NCBI RefSeq assembly: GCF_030816295.1
Contig: NZ_JAUSXV010000001.1
Coordinates: forward strand, 1,426,001 to 1,490,000
Length of the DNA stretch: 64,000 nucleotides
Direction of reading: 5' to 3'
Origin: Microbacterium natoriense
Lineage (GTDB): Bacteria; Actinomycetota; Actinomycetes; Actinomycetales; Microbacteriaceae
Positions 42,688 to 50,864 of this stretch are shown here, in pieces. A model generated the notes under the pieces. It did no database searches, was not told the DNA's origin, and saw nothing but the letters and a program-made list of their open reading frames with translations. The first letter of the stretch is position 1, and each line of letters opens with the position of its first letter. The translations under genes and the position numbers were made by a program.

Positions 42688-42717
42688 ATTATGTCTGAAG
42701 AAGTCACCGCGTGTCAA
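42688..42717 (-). promoter_or_regulatory. Strong promoter of the Cys-tailed leader ORF
   Basis: The minus strand has TTGACA (42717-42712), an 18-base spacer and CATAAT (42693-42688), followed by CCCCCC and the ATG of the 33-codon ORF. It is among the closest matches to consensus in the window. Transcription should start at or next to the ATG. Confidence 0.7.
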
Positions 42718-42757
42718 AACGACCCTCGCCCCACCCGGCCGGCGTAACGTTGCCGGA

Positions 42758-43066
42758 ATGACCACCGAGAGTGCGATAAAGGGTTTCATCTTCACGGACG
42801 AGAAGGATGCCTCCCGCTACACCCTGATGCATGACGGGCAGCTCGTGAGCGTGCTCGACTATCGCGACGACGGTCGGACGATCTCGCTCACGAGAGCCTT
42901 CACGATCCCGACTTTCCGCGGGAGGGGCTACGCGGCGAAGGTCGTCGAGAGGGCTGTCGCCGACCTCGAGACCCGCGGCGATCGGCATGTGATCCCGGTC
43001 TGCTGGTACGTCGCGGACTGGTTCGACGCGCACCCGGAGCACGCTTCACTTCTGCGTACACGATGA
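42758..43066 (+). CDS. Small GNAT-type N-acetyltransferase
   Basis: This 102-residue protein fits the short GNAT group (COG2388, YjdJ-like). It contains YTLMHDGQLVSVLDYRDDG, the acetyl-CoA loop IPTFRGRGYAAKVVE and VIPVCWYVADWFDAHPEHA, the typical CxY..D...HPE end. It probably acetylates a small amine or a protein. TAACGT (42745-42750) with seven bases to the ATG suggests a leaderless transcript. It starts 41 bases from the divergent -35 box of the Cys-tailed leader. Confidence 0.88.
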   Translation: MTTESAIKGFIFTDEKDASRYTLMHDGQLVSVLDYRDDGRTISLTRAFTIPTFRGRGYAAKVVERAVADLETRGDRHVIPVCWYVADWFDAHPEHASLLRTR

Positions 43067-43177
43067 TCTGAACTCTGTGACACTGTGTTACGGAGGCGGC
43101 ACCGTCCCTCTGCCGGTTCGTGCCCTCGAGCGGCACGCCTCAGAGGGAATGTCCGAGGCCGTCCGTAGCGTGTGAGT

Positions 43178-44347
43178 ATGCGAATCCTGCACACCTCCGA
43201 CTGGCACATCGGCCGCACGTTCCATGGCAGCTCGACCATGGATGCGCTGGCCGAGGTGCTGGGCGCGCTCACGGTGCAGGTGCGCGACAACGAGGTCGAC
43301 GTCGTGATCGTCGCGGGCGACGTCTTCGACTCCGCGACGCCGGCGGGGCCGGCGTACACGCTCCTCAGCGACACCCTTCTCGCTCTCGCCGATTCCGGGG
43401 CTCGGATCATCGTGACAAGCGGCAATCACGATTCCGCCGCACGCCTCGGTTTCCAGGCGCGGCTGCTGCGCGACGGCATCCACGTGCTGACCGATCCGCT
43501 CGCCATCGGCGCACCGGTGACGGTGGCAGATGCTGACGGCCCGGTGCACTTCTTCGGCATCCCGTATCTCGAGCCGGCCATCGTCCGACAGCACTTCCCT
43601 GCCGCCGGAGAAGGAGGCGCCGAGCTTCGCACCCAGGCCCAGACCATGGCGCACGCGATGAGCCTCGTGCGGGCCGGGATGGCCGAGCACGAAGGGCGTT
43701 CGGTCGCGATCGCGCACTGCTTCGCCGCGGGCGTCGATGCGACGGTCGGGCTCGAGCGCGAAGTGCGCCAGGGCGGTCTCGACATGGTCCCGCTCGAGGT
43801 CTTCGACGGGCCCGACTACGTGGCGCTCGGGCACATCCACGGTCGGCAGCAGCTCAGCGAGCGGGTGCGCTACGCGGGTGCGCCCCTGCACTACAGCTTC
43901 GGCGAGCAGGACAAGCCGCGCGGATCCTGGCTCATCGACCTCGATGCCGATGGGCTCGCGAACGTCGCCTGGCTCGCGCTGCCGGTGCCGCGTGCACTCG
44001 TCACCCTCACCGGAACGCTCGACGACATCCTGTCGGCCGACAACGTGGCCGCGCATGCAGAGCATTGGGTGTGCGCGGTCTACACGGACGCGCTGCCGCA
44101 GGCCGAGCCGATGCGCCGGCTGCGTGAGCGCTTCCCATACTGCGCGATGGTGCAGCACCAGCCCGCTGTGACCGGAGCAGCCGAGGTGCGCACGTACTCC
44201 GAGCGCCTGCGCACCGCGGTCACCGACACCGACCGCATCGAGGCGTTCCTCGAGCACGTGCGCGCGGGGCAGGGAGCGAGCGAACGCGAGCGGGTGCTGA
44301 TCCGCGAGGTGCTCGACGATCGGGTGCGGGCCGAGGCCCTCGTATGA
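43178..44347 (+). CDS. sbcD: Exonuclease SbcD
   Basis: This 389-residue protein is the Mre11-like nuclease subunit of SbcCD, which opens hairpins and processes double-strand ends. Phosphoesterase motifs are RILHTSDWHIGRTFHG, VIVAGDVFDSA, IIVTSGNHDSA, AIAHCF and YVALGHIHGRQQL. TAGCGT (43166-43171) followed by six bases and ATG 43178 points to a leaderless start; a GTG six bases earlier is possible. It forms an operon with sbcC, 16 bases downstream. Confidence 0.96.
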   Translation: MRILHTSDWHIGRTFHGSSTMDALAEVLGALTVQVRDNEVDVVIVAGDVFDSATPAGPAYTLLSDTLLALADSGARIIVTSGNHDSAARLGFQARLLRDGIHVLTDPLAIGAPVTVADADGPVHFFGIPYLEPAIVRQHFPAAGEGGAELRTQAQTMAHAMSLVRAGMAEHEGRSVAIAHCFAAGVDATVGLEREVRQGGLDMVPLEVFDGPDYVALGHIHGRQQLSERVRYAGAPLHYSFGEQDKPRGSWLIDLDADGLANVAWLALPVPRALVTLTGTLDDILSADNVAAHAEHWVCAVYTDALPQAEPMRRLRERFPYCAMVQHQPAVTGAAEVRTYSERLRTAVTDTDRIEAFLEHVRAGQGASERERVLIREVLDDRVRAEALV

Positions 44348-44363
44348 TCCCGAAGATGCTCTG

Positions 44364-47300
44364 ATGCGACTGCATCGCCTCGAGGTCGAGGGGTTCGGCC
44401 CGTTCCGAGCGCGCCAGGTCGTGGACTTCGACGCCTTCGCCGACGATGGGATCTTCTTGATCGCCGGGCGCACGGGCGCGGGCAAGTCGAGCATCCTCGA
44501 TGCGGTGTGTTTCGGCCTGTACGGCGGTGTGCCGCGATACGACGGCGGCGAGAAGCGGGTGCGCTCCGACCACAGCGACCCCGACGAGATCTCAGAGGTC
44601 GTCGTCGAGTTCAGCACACCGGCCGGGAGGTTCCGGGTGACCCGGTCACCGGAGTATCTGCGACCGGCCAAGCGCGGCGGAGGCATGACGAAGCAGGCGG
44701 CGGGGGTCTCACTCGACGAGTGGACGGATGCCGGATGGATCGGCCGAGCCGCCCGCGCCGTCGATGTCGGGAACGAACTCGACGAGATCCTTCAGCTCAG
44801 TCGCGAGCAGTTCCTGCAGGTGATACTCCTCGCGCAGAACCGGTTCTCGGAATTCCTGCTCGCGAACAGCAAAGATCGACAGGCACTGCTGCGGCGCCTG
44901 TTCGGAACCGAGCGGTTCGACGACGTGCAGGCTCGTTTCGACGCTCGGCGGCGGGCTGCGGAGCAGGCTCTGGGCACCCGGCTCGCGACAGTGGCCGCGC
45001 GGGTCGAGGAGGCCGAGCGTCTGGCCACGGATGCACAGCTGTGGGGTGACGCGGGTGTCGGCCCTTTGGAGGCGGAGGGTGCGGTCGCGCCCGAATCCGC
45101 GAGCGGAGCGCGAGCCGCCGCAGCTGCGCGGATCGATGCGACGACCGAGGAGCGGCTCGACGATCTCCGCCGTGCCCGGTCCCGCGCCGAGTACCGCAGC
45201 GAGCGGCGCGCGGCCGATCGTGAAGATGCCGAGGCGCGACTGGCAGCGGCGGACGCCGCATTGTCGGCCTTGCGCGAAGACCGCCGCGCGCAAGCTGAAC
45301 GCGATCGGGCCCGCCTCGCGCTCACGCGGCTCGAGGGCGAGGCCACGGAGATCTCAGCGGTCGCTGTCGAGCTCCGTGAGGCTCGGTCGGCTGAGGCTCT
45401 GCGAGCCACGATCATCGCGGCGACGAAGGCCAGCGCATCGCTCGAAGCCGCGGTCGAGCTCGAGCGGGGTGCACGGATCGCGTGGGAGTCATTCGACGGC
45501 GCCGAGCTGTCGCCGACGGATGCCGAAGACGAAGCAGCGGCGATGCGCGCCTGGGTGGGGGAGCGCATCAAAGCGATGGGGTCGTGGGGGCGCGCAGCCG
45601 AACTCGAACGAGGCGCTGCCGCTCTCACCGCCGAACTGCAGGCGTCCCAGGATCGGGTGGCAGCAGCATCCGCTCGCATCGAGGCCGGTGCCGCTGAGCG
45701 AGCGACTCTGCCCGAGCGGGTGGCGGCCGTGACGACCGCACGCGACGACGCACGGCGCACGGCCGACCGTGCAGCCGACCTCGCTCGAGTCCGCGACCTC
45801 GCGGCCGGGCGGGTGGCGGCGGCTCGAGAGGTCGTGCGGTTGAGCGCGGAGCACGAGGTCGCAGAGCAGTCGCTGGCCGACGCCAGCGCAGCGCTCGCCG
45901 CGGAGCAGGCTGCTCTCGCCGGATTGCGCAGGCGCCGCCTCGATGGCTTCGCGGGTGAACTGGCGTCGACTCTCGTCGACGGCGAGCCCTGCCCGGTCTG
46001 CGGCTCGGCGGAGCATCCCGCACCGGCGACGCACAGCGATCCCGTCTCCGCCGATGACATCGACGCGGCCGAACGCGTGCGCGACGACGCGGCAGAGCGC
46101 GAGCGCGCGGCGGCAGAGACTTCATCGGCACTGCGCGCCGAGGCTGCCGCCGCGGCCTCCCGGGCCGATGGGCGCACAGTCGACACCGCCGAGACCGAAC
46201 TGGCGGCTGCGACGGAAGAGTACGCGAAGAGCGTCACCGCAGCGGACGCACTCGCCCGACTCGACGAGGAGCTCGCCGAGCTTCGCGCACGCCTCGAGCA
46301 CCTCGAGGGACAGCGTGCGGCAGATGACGCGGAATCCGCGTCGGCCCGAGAGCAGCTCGCACTGCTGCAGCAGCGCAGCACGGACGCTGCGACGCAGATC
46401 GATGACGCTCGAGGCGAGTTCGCCACCGTGGCTGAACGGATCGCCGACACCGAGGTGCGGATCGATGCAGCTCGCCGGCTGGCCGGGGCGATCGAGGACC
46501 GTCAGCGCCGTGCGCTGGCCGCCGTCGACGCCCACGAAGAGCAGCAGGCCGCGCTTGAGGCGTCGGACTTCACCGAGGTAGAGGAGGTCGAGCAGGCGTT
46601 GCGATCGCCGGCGGAGCAGGATGCGCTGCAGCGTCGGATCGACGAGCACGCCGCTCAGCTCGGCAAGGAGAAGGCGACGCTGCTGGAGCTCGAACTGCTC
46701 ACTCTGCCCGAGGAGCCCATCGACCTCGCTCCGGCCGAACAGGCGGCGTCGAGCTCCCGTGCGAGCTGGATCTCCGCGGTCGACGTGGCCACGAAGGCCG
46801 AGAACGCGGCGCTGCAACTGACCGGACTCATCGAGTCGGCGACCGCCGAGCACGCGGCGACCGCGGAAGACGCTGCCGAGTTCGAGGTGTTGCGCGGCCT
46901 CGCCGACACGATCGCGGGCCGCGGTTCGAACACGCACAAGATGACTCTCGAGACCTTCGTGCTCGCCGCCGAACTCGAAGAGATCGTGCAAGCCGCGAAC
47001 CGACGGCTGCACGACATGTCGACCGGTCGCTACCAGTTGAAGCACTCCGACGCGCTGGCCGCGCGCGGCGCGGCATCCGGGCTGGGCATCGTCGTCTACG
47101 ACGCTTTCACTGGGCAGATTCGTCCCGCCCAATCACTCTCGGGCGGCGAGACGTTCCTGAGCTCCCTCGCCCTCGCCCTCGGACTCGCAGAGGTTGTGAC
47201 GTCCCGAGCGGGCGGCATCCGCCTCGACACCCTGTTCATCGACGAAGGCTTCGGATCCCTCGACGGCGACACCCTCGAGGTCGCCATGCGCACACTCGAC

Positions 47301-47426
47301 GAGCTGCGTCAGGGCGGCCGCACGGTCGGCGTGATCAGTCACGTCGAGGCGATGCAGGAGCAGATCCCTGCTCAGCTGCGGGTGCGGGCGACGCCTGAGG
47401 GGCCGAGCATCATCGAGACCCGCTGA
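44364..47426 (+). CDS. sbcC: Exonuclease subunit SbcC
   Basis: This 1020-residue Rad50-like ATPase is the partner of SbcD. The N-terminal Walker A is FLIAGRTGAGKSSILDAVCF. Two long coiled-coil arms rich in Ala, Glu and Arg flank the zinc hook CPVC (Cys543, Cys546). The C-terminus has the ABC signature QSLSGGETFLSSLALALGL and Walker B LDTLFIDEGFGSLDGDTL. Its ATG overlaps a two-codon ORF (ATG CTC TGA, 44356-44364), so ribosomes leaving that stop could restart here. The 3' end overlaps the convergent MFS gene by 17 bases. Confidence 0.96.
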   Translation: MRLHRLEVEGFGPFRARQVVDFDAFADDGIFLIAGRTGAGKSSILDAVCFGLYGGVPRYDGGEKRVRSDHSDPDEISEVVVEFSTPAGRFRVTRSPEYLRPAKRGGGMTKQAAGVSLDEWTDAGWIGRAARAVDVGNELDEILQLSREQFLQVILLAQNRFSEFLLANSKDRQALLRRLFGTERFDDVQARFDARRRAAEQALGTRLATVAARVEEAERLATDAQLWGDAGVGPLEAEGAVAPESASGARAAAAARIDATTEERLDDLRRARSRAEYRSERRAADREDAEARLAAADAALSALREDRRAQAERDRARLALTRLEGEATEISAVAVELREARSAEALRATIIAATKASASLEAAVELERGARIAWESFDGAELSPTDAEDEAAAMRAWVGERIKAMGSWGRAAELERGAAALTAELQASQDRVAAASARIEAGAAERATLPERVAAVTTARDDARRTADRAADLARVRDLAAGRVAAAREVVRLSAEHEVAEQSLADASAALAAEQAALAGLRRRRLDGFAGELASTLVDGEPCPVCGSAEHPAPATHSDPVSADDIDAAERVRDDAAERERAAAETSSALRAEAAAAASRADGRTVDTAETELAAATEEYAKSVTAADALARLDEELAELRARLEHLEGQRAADDAESASAREQLALLQQRSTDAATQIDDARGEFATVAERIADTEVRIDAARRLAGAIEDRQRRALAAVDAHEEQQAALEASDFTEVEEVEQALRSPAEQDALQRRIDEHAAQLGKEKATLLELELLTLPEEPIDLAPAEQAASSSRASWISAVDVATKAENAALQLTGLIESATAEHAATAEDAAEFEVLRGLADTIAGRGSNTHKMTLETFVLAAELEEIVQAANRRLHDMSTGRYQLKHSDALAARGAASGLGIVVYDAFTGQIRPAQSLSGGETFLSSLALALGLAEVVTSRAGGIRLDTLFIDEGFGSLDGDTLEVAMRTLDELRQGGRTVGVISHVEAMQEQIPAQLRVRATPEGPSIIETR

Positions 47427-48636
47427 CCGCGTCATCGACGGTCTCGCGATCAGGTCCGCCTGAGGTCGCGCGTCCCAGAGACACGGCCAAGCCGATGCCC
47501 ACCAGAAGGCCGCCGGCTCCCAGAAGGTAGCCGATGCCGAGATCGGTGGCAGCAGCGAGGCTCGCGACGGCGAAGACGCCGATGGCGCCGCCTGCTTGCT
47601 GAGTGGCGGCGAGGAAGGCTGATGCGGCGCCCGCATGCTCAGGTGGCGCCGCACTCATCGCCAGGTCGGTGGCCTGCGGCATCGCAAGACCGAATCCGGC
47701 TCCCATCACGACGAAGGCCGGAGCGACATCCATCCAGAAGCTGCCATCGTGCGGCACACGGGCCATCAGCACCATGCCCGCCGCGAAGAAGGCCAGAGCG
47801 GCGATGAGCACTCGTTCACTGCCGAACCGGGCGGCGAGTCGAACGGAGAGCCCCAGAGAAGTGATGGCGATCGGCACCGTCACCGCCAGAAACGCGGCCC
47901 CGGTCGCGAGCGGGCTGAGGCCCAGTGCGTCCTGCAGGAATAGGGACGAGAGGAACTGGAACGACATCCCCGCGATCACCATGGTGAACAGCACGCCTCC
48001 TGCGAGGGTGAAGCGACGGGCGCTGAAGAGGGCACGCGGAACCAGTCCCCCGCTGACGGGGTGGCCGGGCACGCGCTCCATGGTGGCTGCGCCGAGAGCG
48101 AGTGCGGCCACACCGATCGGTGCATTCACGAGGAAGACCCACGGCCACGTCGCGAACTCGGTGATCATGCCGCCCGCGACCATGCCGATGGCGCCGCCCG
48201 CAGAGCCGATGAAGGCGAGCACCGCGAAGGCCCTCATTCGCGGTGCAGGCTCGGGGAAGAGGTCGGCGATCATGCCCAGCGAGACCGCCGTGGAGAGCCC
48301 GCCGCCGACTCCCTGCAGCGCGCGGCCGATGAGGAGCGAAGCGGGATCCCAGGCCAGACCGCAGAGGATGGATGCGGCGGTGAAGAGAGCGACGCCCGTG
48401 AGGAAGACGCGCCGGGTGCCCCATCGGTCGCCCAGCCTGCCGGCGGGCAGCAGGACCACGGCGAACGCGGCGAAGAAGGCGTTGACCACCCAGGAGAGCG
48501 AACTGTCGGAGAATCCGAGGCCGGAGCGGATCGCGGGGAGAGCGACCGTGACGACCGTGCCGTCGAGGATGACCATCAACTGGGTGGCGGAGAGGGCCAG
48601 AAATGCGAGCGAGCGTCGACGCGCGGTGGAAGTCAT
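47410..48636 (-). CDS. MFS drug-efflux-type transporter
   Basis: This 408-residue major facilitator protein has about 12 membrane segments. The DHA motif is visible in LDGTVVTVALPAIRS, the loop RLGDRWGTRRVFLTG and the QGVGGGL region of TM5. Later helices include MVIAGMSFQFLSSLFL and APAFVVMGAGFGLAM. It is downstream of a MarR gene on the same strand with a perfect operator (48653-48672) between, so it is probably a MarR-controlled exporter of an organic toxin. TACGGT with six bases to the ATG at 48636 suggests a leaderless transcript starting from this promoter. Confidence 0.9.
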   Translation of the reverse strand: MTSTARRRSLAFLALSATQLMVILDGTVVTVALPAIRSGLGFSDSSLSWVVNAFFAAFAVVLLPAGRLGDRWGTRRVFLTGVALFTAASILCGLAWDPASLLIGRALQGVGGGLSTAVSLGMIADLFPEPAPRMRAFAVLAFIGSAGGAIGMVAGGMITEFATWPWVFLVNAPIGVAALALGAATMERVPGHPVSGGLVPRALFSARRFTLAGGVLFTMVIAGMSFQFLSSLFLQDALGLSPLATGAAFLAVTVPIAITSLGLSVRLAARFGSERVLIAALAFFAAGMVLMARVPHDGSFWMDVAPAFVVMGAGFGLAMPQATDLAMSAAPPEHAGAASAFLAATQQAGGAIGVFAVASLAAATDLGIGYLLGAGGLLVGIGLAVSLGRATSGGPDRETVDDAVSGSR

Positions 48637-48652
48637 ATTCCGACCGTAACAG

Positions 48653-48672
48653 ATAGTTTTGTATAAAACTAT
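48653..48672. promoter_or_regulatory. Perfect MarR-type operator between marR-like gene and MFS gene
   Basis: ATAGTTTTGTATAAAACTAT has two 8-base arms that are exact inverted repeats around GTAT. It lies 17 bases upstream of the MFS start and covers the -35 region of the TACGGT promoter. It is AT-rich amid GC-rich DNA. The MarR protein encoded just upstream is the likely binder. Confidence 0.75.
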
Positions 48673-48683
48673 TCTTTGTAGAT

Positions 48684-49154
48684 CTACTTCGTGACGGGCA
48701 CGCGACGTCGCAGGGTGGCGGTGTGCGAAGGGGTCGCCCACACCGACTCGGTCAGCGTCTGCAGGGTGGAGAGGAAGGTCGCACGCGCGGTGGGCTCGAT
48801 CGCCACGAGGGCTTCTTCCACGACGGCGTCGTACACGTCGTAGGCGCGACGTAGCGTTTCGAGGCCGGAATCCGTGACGACGACGATCCGGGCGCGACGA
48901 TCAGAGTCCGACACGCGACGCTCGGCGAGTCCTGCCCTCTCCAGGCCATCAAGCGTCGTGACCATCGTGGTCTTGTCGAGCATGGCGAGTTCTGCCACGA
49001 CGTTCTGTGTGCGCTCGGCCTCTGCGGCCTTCATGAGCACGCAGAACTCGCGCACGTCCAGTCCGACTTCCTGCAGGGCGGCGCCCAGTTGCGCGGAGAA
49101 GGCATATGCCGACTGATTGAGCAGGAATGCCAGGTCGAGACGGATGCCGGTCAT
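48684..49154 (-). CDS. MarR family transcriptional regulator
   Basis: This 156-residue winged-helix regulator has RTQNVVAELAMLDKTTMVTT as the helix-turn-helix and LERAGLAERRVSDSDRRARI as the wing; the DxRR motif is typical of MarR. The N- and C-terminal helices form the dimer interface. It is followed by an MFS exporter gene with a palindromic operator between them, so it probably represses that exporter until an aromatic or lipophilic compound binds. TACAGT and six bases precede the ATG, suggesting a leaderless transcript. Confidence 0.92.
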   Translation of the reverse strand: MTGIRLDLAFLLNQSAYAFSAQLGAALQEVGLDVREFCVLMKAAEAERTQNVVAELAMLDKTTMVTTLDGLERAGLAERRVSDSDRRARIVVVTDSGLETLRRAYDVYDAVVEEALVAIEPTARATFLSTLQTLTESVWATPSHTATLRRRVPVTK

Positions 49155-49202
49155 ATTGCAACTGTAGCAAGATGATCCGCTGTCGGATTGTTTTCTCGCG
49201 CC

Positions 49203-49760
49203 TCAGACGCCGTACGCCGAGGCGACGAACTCGCGAAGCTGCACGCTGCATCGGGCGACGGCATCCCGCCAATCCGTCAGCGCACCGTCTTCGGCGCTGT
49301 CCGACACCGCACGGTACACGCGGATGGGCACGCCGAACTGCCCGGCCACCCAGATGTACGCGTAGGTCTCCATGTCGACGAGAGCGGCTCCGGTGGGGCG
49401 GATGACCGCCGTGACCTCGGCGTCGTCGACGAAGTGGTCGCCCGTTGCGATGAGGACCCCGTCGCGTCCGGTCGACACGCGGGCGGGAAGCGAGACGTGC
49501 TGACCGGAGATGCCGTCGAGGTCGGTGACGTCGTGCTGGAAGGCGGTTCCGACCTCGTGCACGCCCTCGGCCAGATCGGGGTCGATGGCCCCGGCCGTGC
49601 CGACCACGACGATCTCGTCATAGGTGTTCGCGTCGAGAGCCCGGGTCAACGCGTACGTCGCCTGGAGCTTCCCGGGGCCCGTGACCAGACGGTCGAATCC
49701 GGGCAGGGTGTCGGGAAAGGCGGAGAGCTCGGAGGCGAGTGCGGCGACGAGAAGTTTCAC
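49203..49760 (-). CDS. Nucleoside phosphorylase/nucleosidase-like protein
   Basis: This 185-residue protein is of the phosphorylase superfamily that includes MTA/SAH nucleosidases. It opens KLLVAALASELSAFP and has VVVGTAGAIDPDLAEGVHEV, ATGDHFVDDAEVTAV, the conserved LVDMETYAYIWVAG (Glu of the ribose site) and YRAVSDSAED (catalytic Asp). It would cleave the N-glycosidic bond of a nucleoside such as methylthioadenosine or S-adenosylhomocysteine. It is somewhat shorter than the 230-residue Pfs enzyme. The GTG start at 49760 has GATGAGG upstream. Confidence 0.88.
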   Translation of the reverse strand: MKLLVAALASELSAFPDTLPGFDRLVTGPGKLQATYALTRALDANTYDEIVVVGTAGAIDPDLAEGVHEVGTAFQHDVTDLDGISGQHVSLPARVSTGRDGVLIATGDHFVDDAEVTAVIRPTGAALVDMETYAYIWVAGQFGVPIRVYRAVSDSAEDGALTDWRDAVARCSVQLREFVASAYGV

Positions 49761-49856
49761 TGCCTCATCTTTTCACTCGGCACCTGGTAGAAACATGTGT
49801 CATCCCGCCGTAACAGTCAGGGGGGATACTGGTGTCACAACGAGTGAGGAGCCCCC

Positions 49857-50675
49857 GTGTCGCTGCAGCAGCAGATCTCTGAAGCCCTCGGCGTGAAGGC
49901 CGAGATCGATCCCGATGCCGAAGCGGAGCGGCGGGTGCAGTTCCTCGCCGACTATCTGCGCGCCTCCGGAGCGCGCGGGTTCGTGCTCGGGATCTCCGGC
50001 GGGCAGGACTCCACGCTGGCGGGGCGTCTCGCGCAGCTCGCGGTCGAACGAGTCCGCGAAGAGGGCGGCGAAGCGACGTTCCTGGCCGTGCGCCTGCCGT
50101 ACCGCGTGCAGCACGACGCGGCCGACGCCGACGCCGCGCTGGCATTCATCCAGGCCGATTCCTCAGTCGAGGTGAACATCCAGAACGGGGTCGACGGCGT
50201 CGAGGAGGACATCGAGTTCGCCGTCACGAGCGACATCAGCGACTTCAACCGCGGCAACATCAAGGCCCGCGTGCGCATGGTCACGCAGTACGCGCTCGCC
50301 GGCCATGAGGGCAAGCTCGTGATCGGCACGGACCACGCCGCCGAGGCGGTGACGGGCTTCTACACGAAGTTCGGAGACGGAGCGGCCGACCTGCTGCCTC
50401 TCTCGGGACTCAGCAAGCGTCAGGGACGCGCCGTGCTGAAGAGCCTCGGCGCGCCGGAGCGGTTGTACCTGAAGGTGCCGACGGCCGATCTGCTCGACGG
50501 CACGCCCGGGCGCGCTGACGAGGACGAACTCGGTCTCACCTATGAGCAGATCGACGACTTCCTCGAGGGCAAGCAGGTCGATCCCGAGGTCGCCGGCCGC
50601 ATCGAGGCGAAGTACCTCGCCACCCAGCACAAGCGGCACCTGCCCGCGACACCGGCCGACACCTGGTGGCGCTGA
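49857..50675 (+). CDS. nadE: NH3-dependent NAD+ synthetase
   Basis: This 272-residue enzyme amidates nicotinate adenine dinucleotide to NAD+, using ammonia and ATP. The PP-loop is [15 protein letters not shown], and [40 protein letters not shown] and [20 protein letters not shown] are typical of NadE. There is no N-terminal glutaminase domain, so it is the ammonia-dependent form. The GTG at 49857 follows GAGGAG by five bases; the same 14 bases (GAGGAGCCCCCGTG) occur at the thrC start. Confidence 0.96.
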   Translation: MSLQQQISEALGVKAEIDPDAEAERRVQFLADYLRASGARGFVLGISGGQDSTLAGRLAQLAVERVREEGGEATFLAVRLPYRVQHDAADADAALAFIQADSSVEVNIQNGVDGVEEDIEFAVTSDISDFNRGNIKARVRMVTQYALAGHEGKLVIGTDHAAEAVTGFYTKFGDGAADLLPLSGLSKRQGRAVLKSLGAPERLYLKVPTADLLDGTPGRADEDELGLTYEQIDDFLEGKQVDPEVAGRIEAKYLATQHKRHLPATPADTWWR

Positions 50676-50864
50676 GGCGCTGAGCCGTCGGCGTCGCGGG
50701 TGGTGCGGCTCTGCTCGCTTCCGCCTGTGCCACACACCTGGCACCTGTTGGCGGAATCCGCGCGCGATTGCGGCCATCGGTGGCGTCCGAAGGGCGGTCG
50801 CGCGAGGGGCGCCCAGACTGCTGCGCGGCCGGGCGTTGTCGGATGCCGCGGCTAGTGTCGAAGC

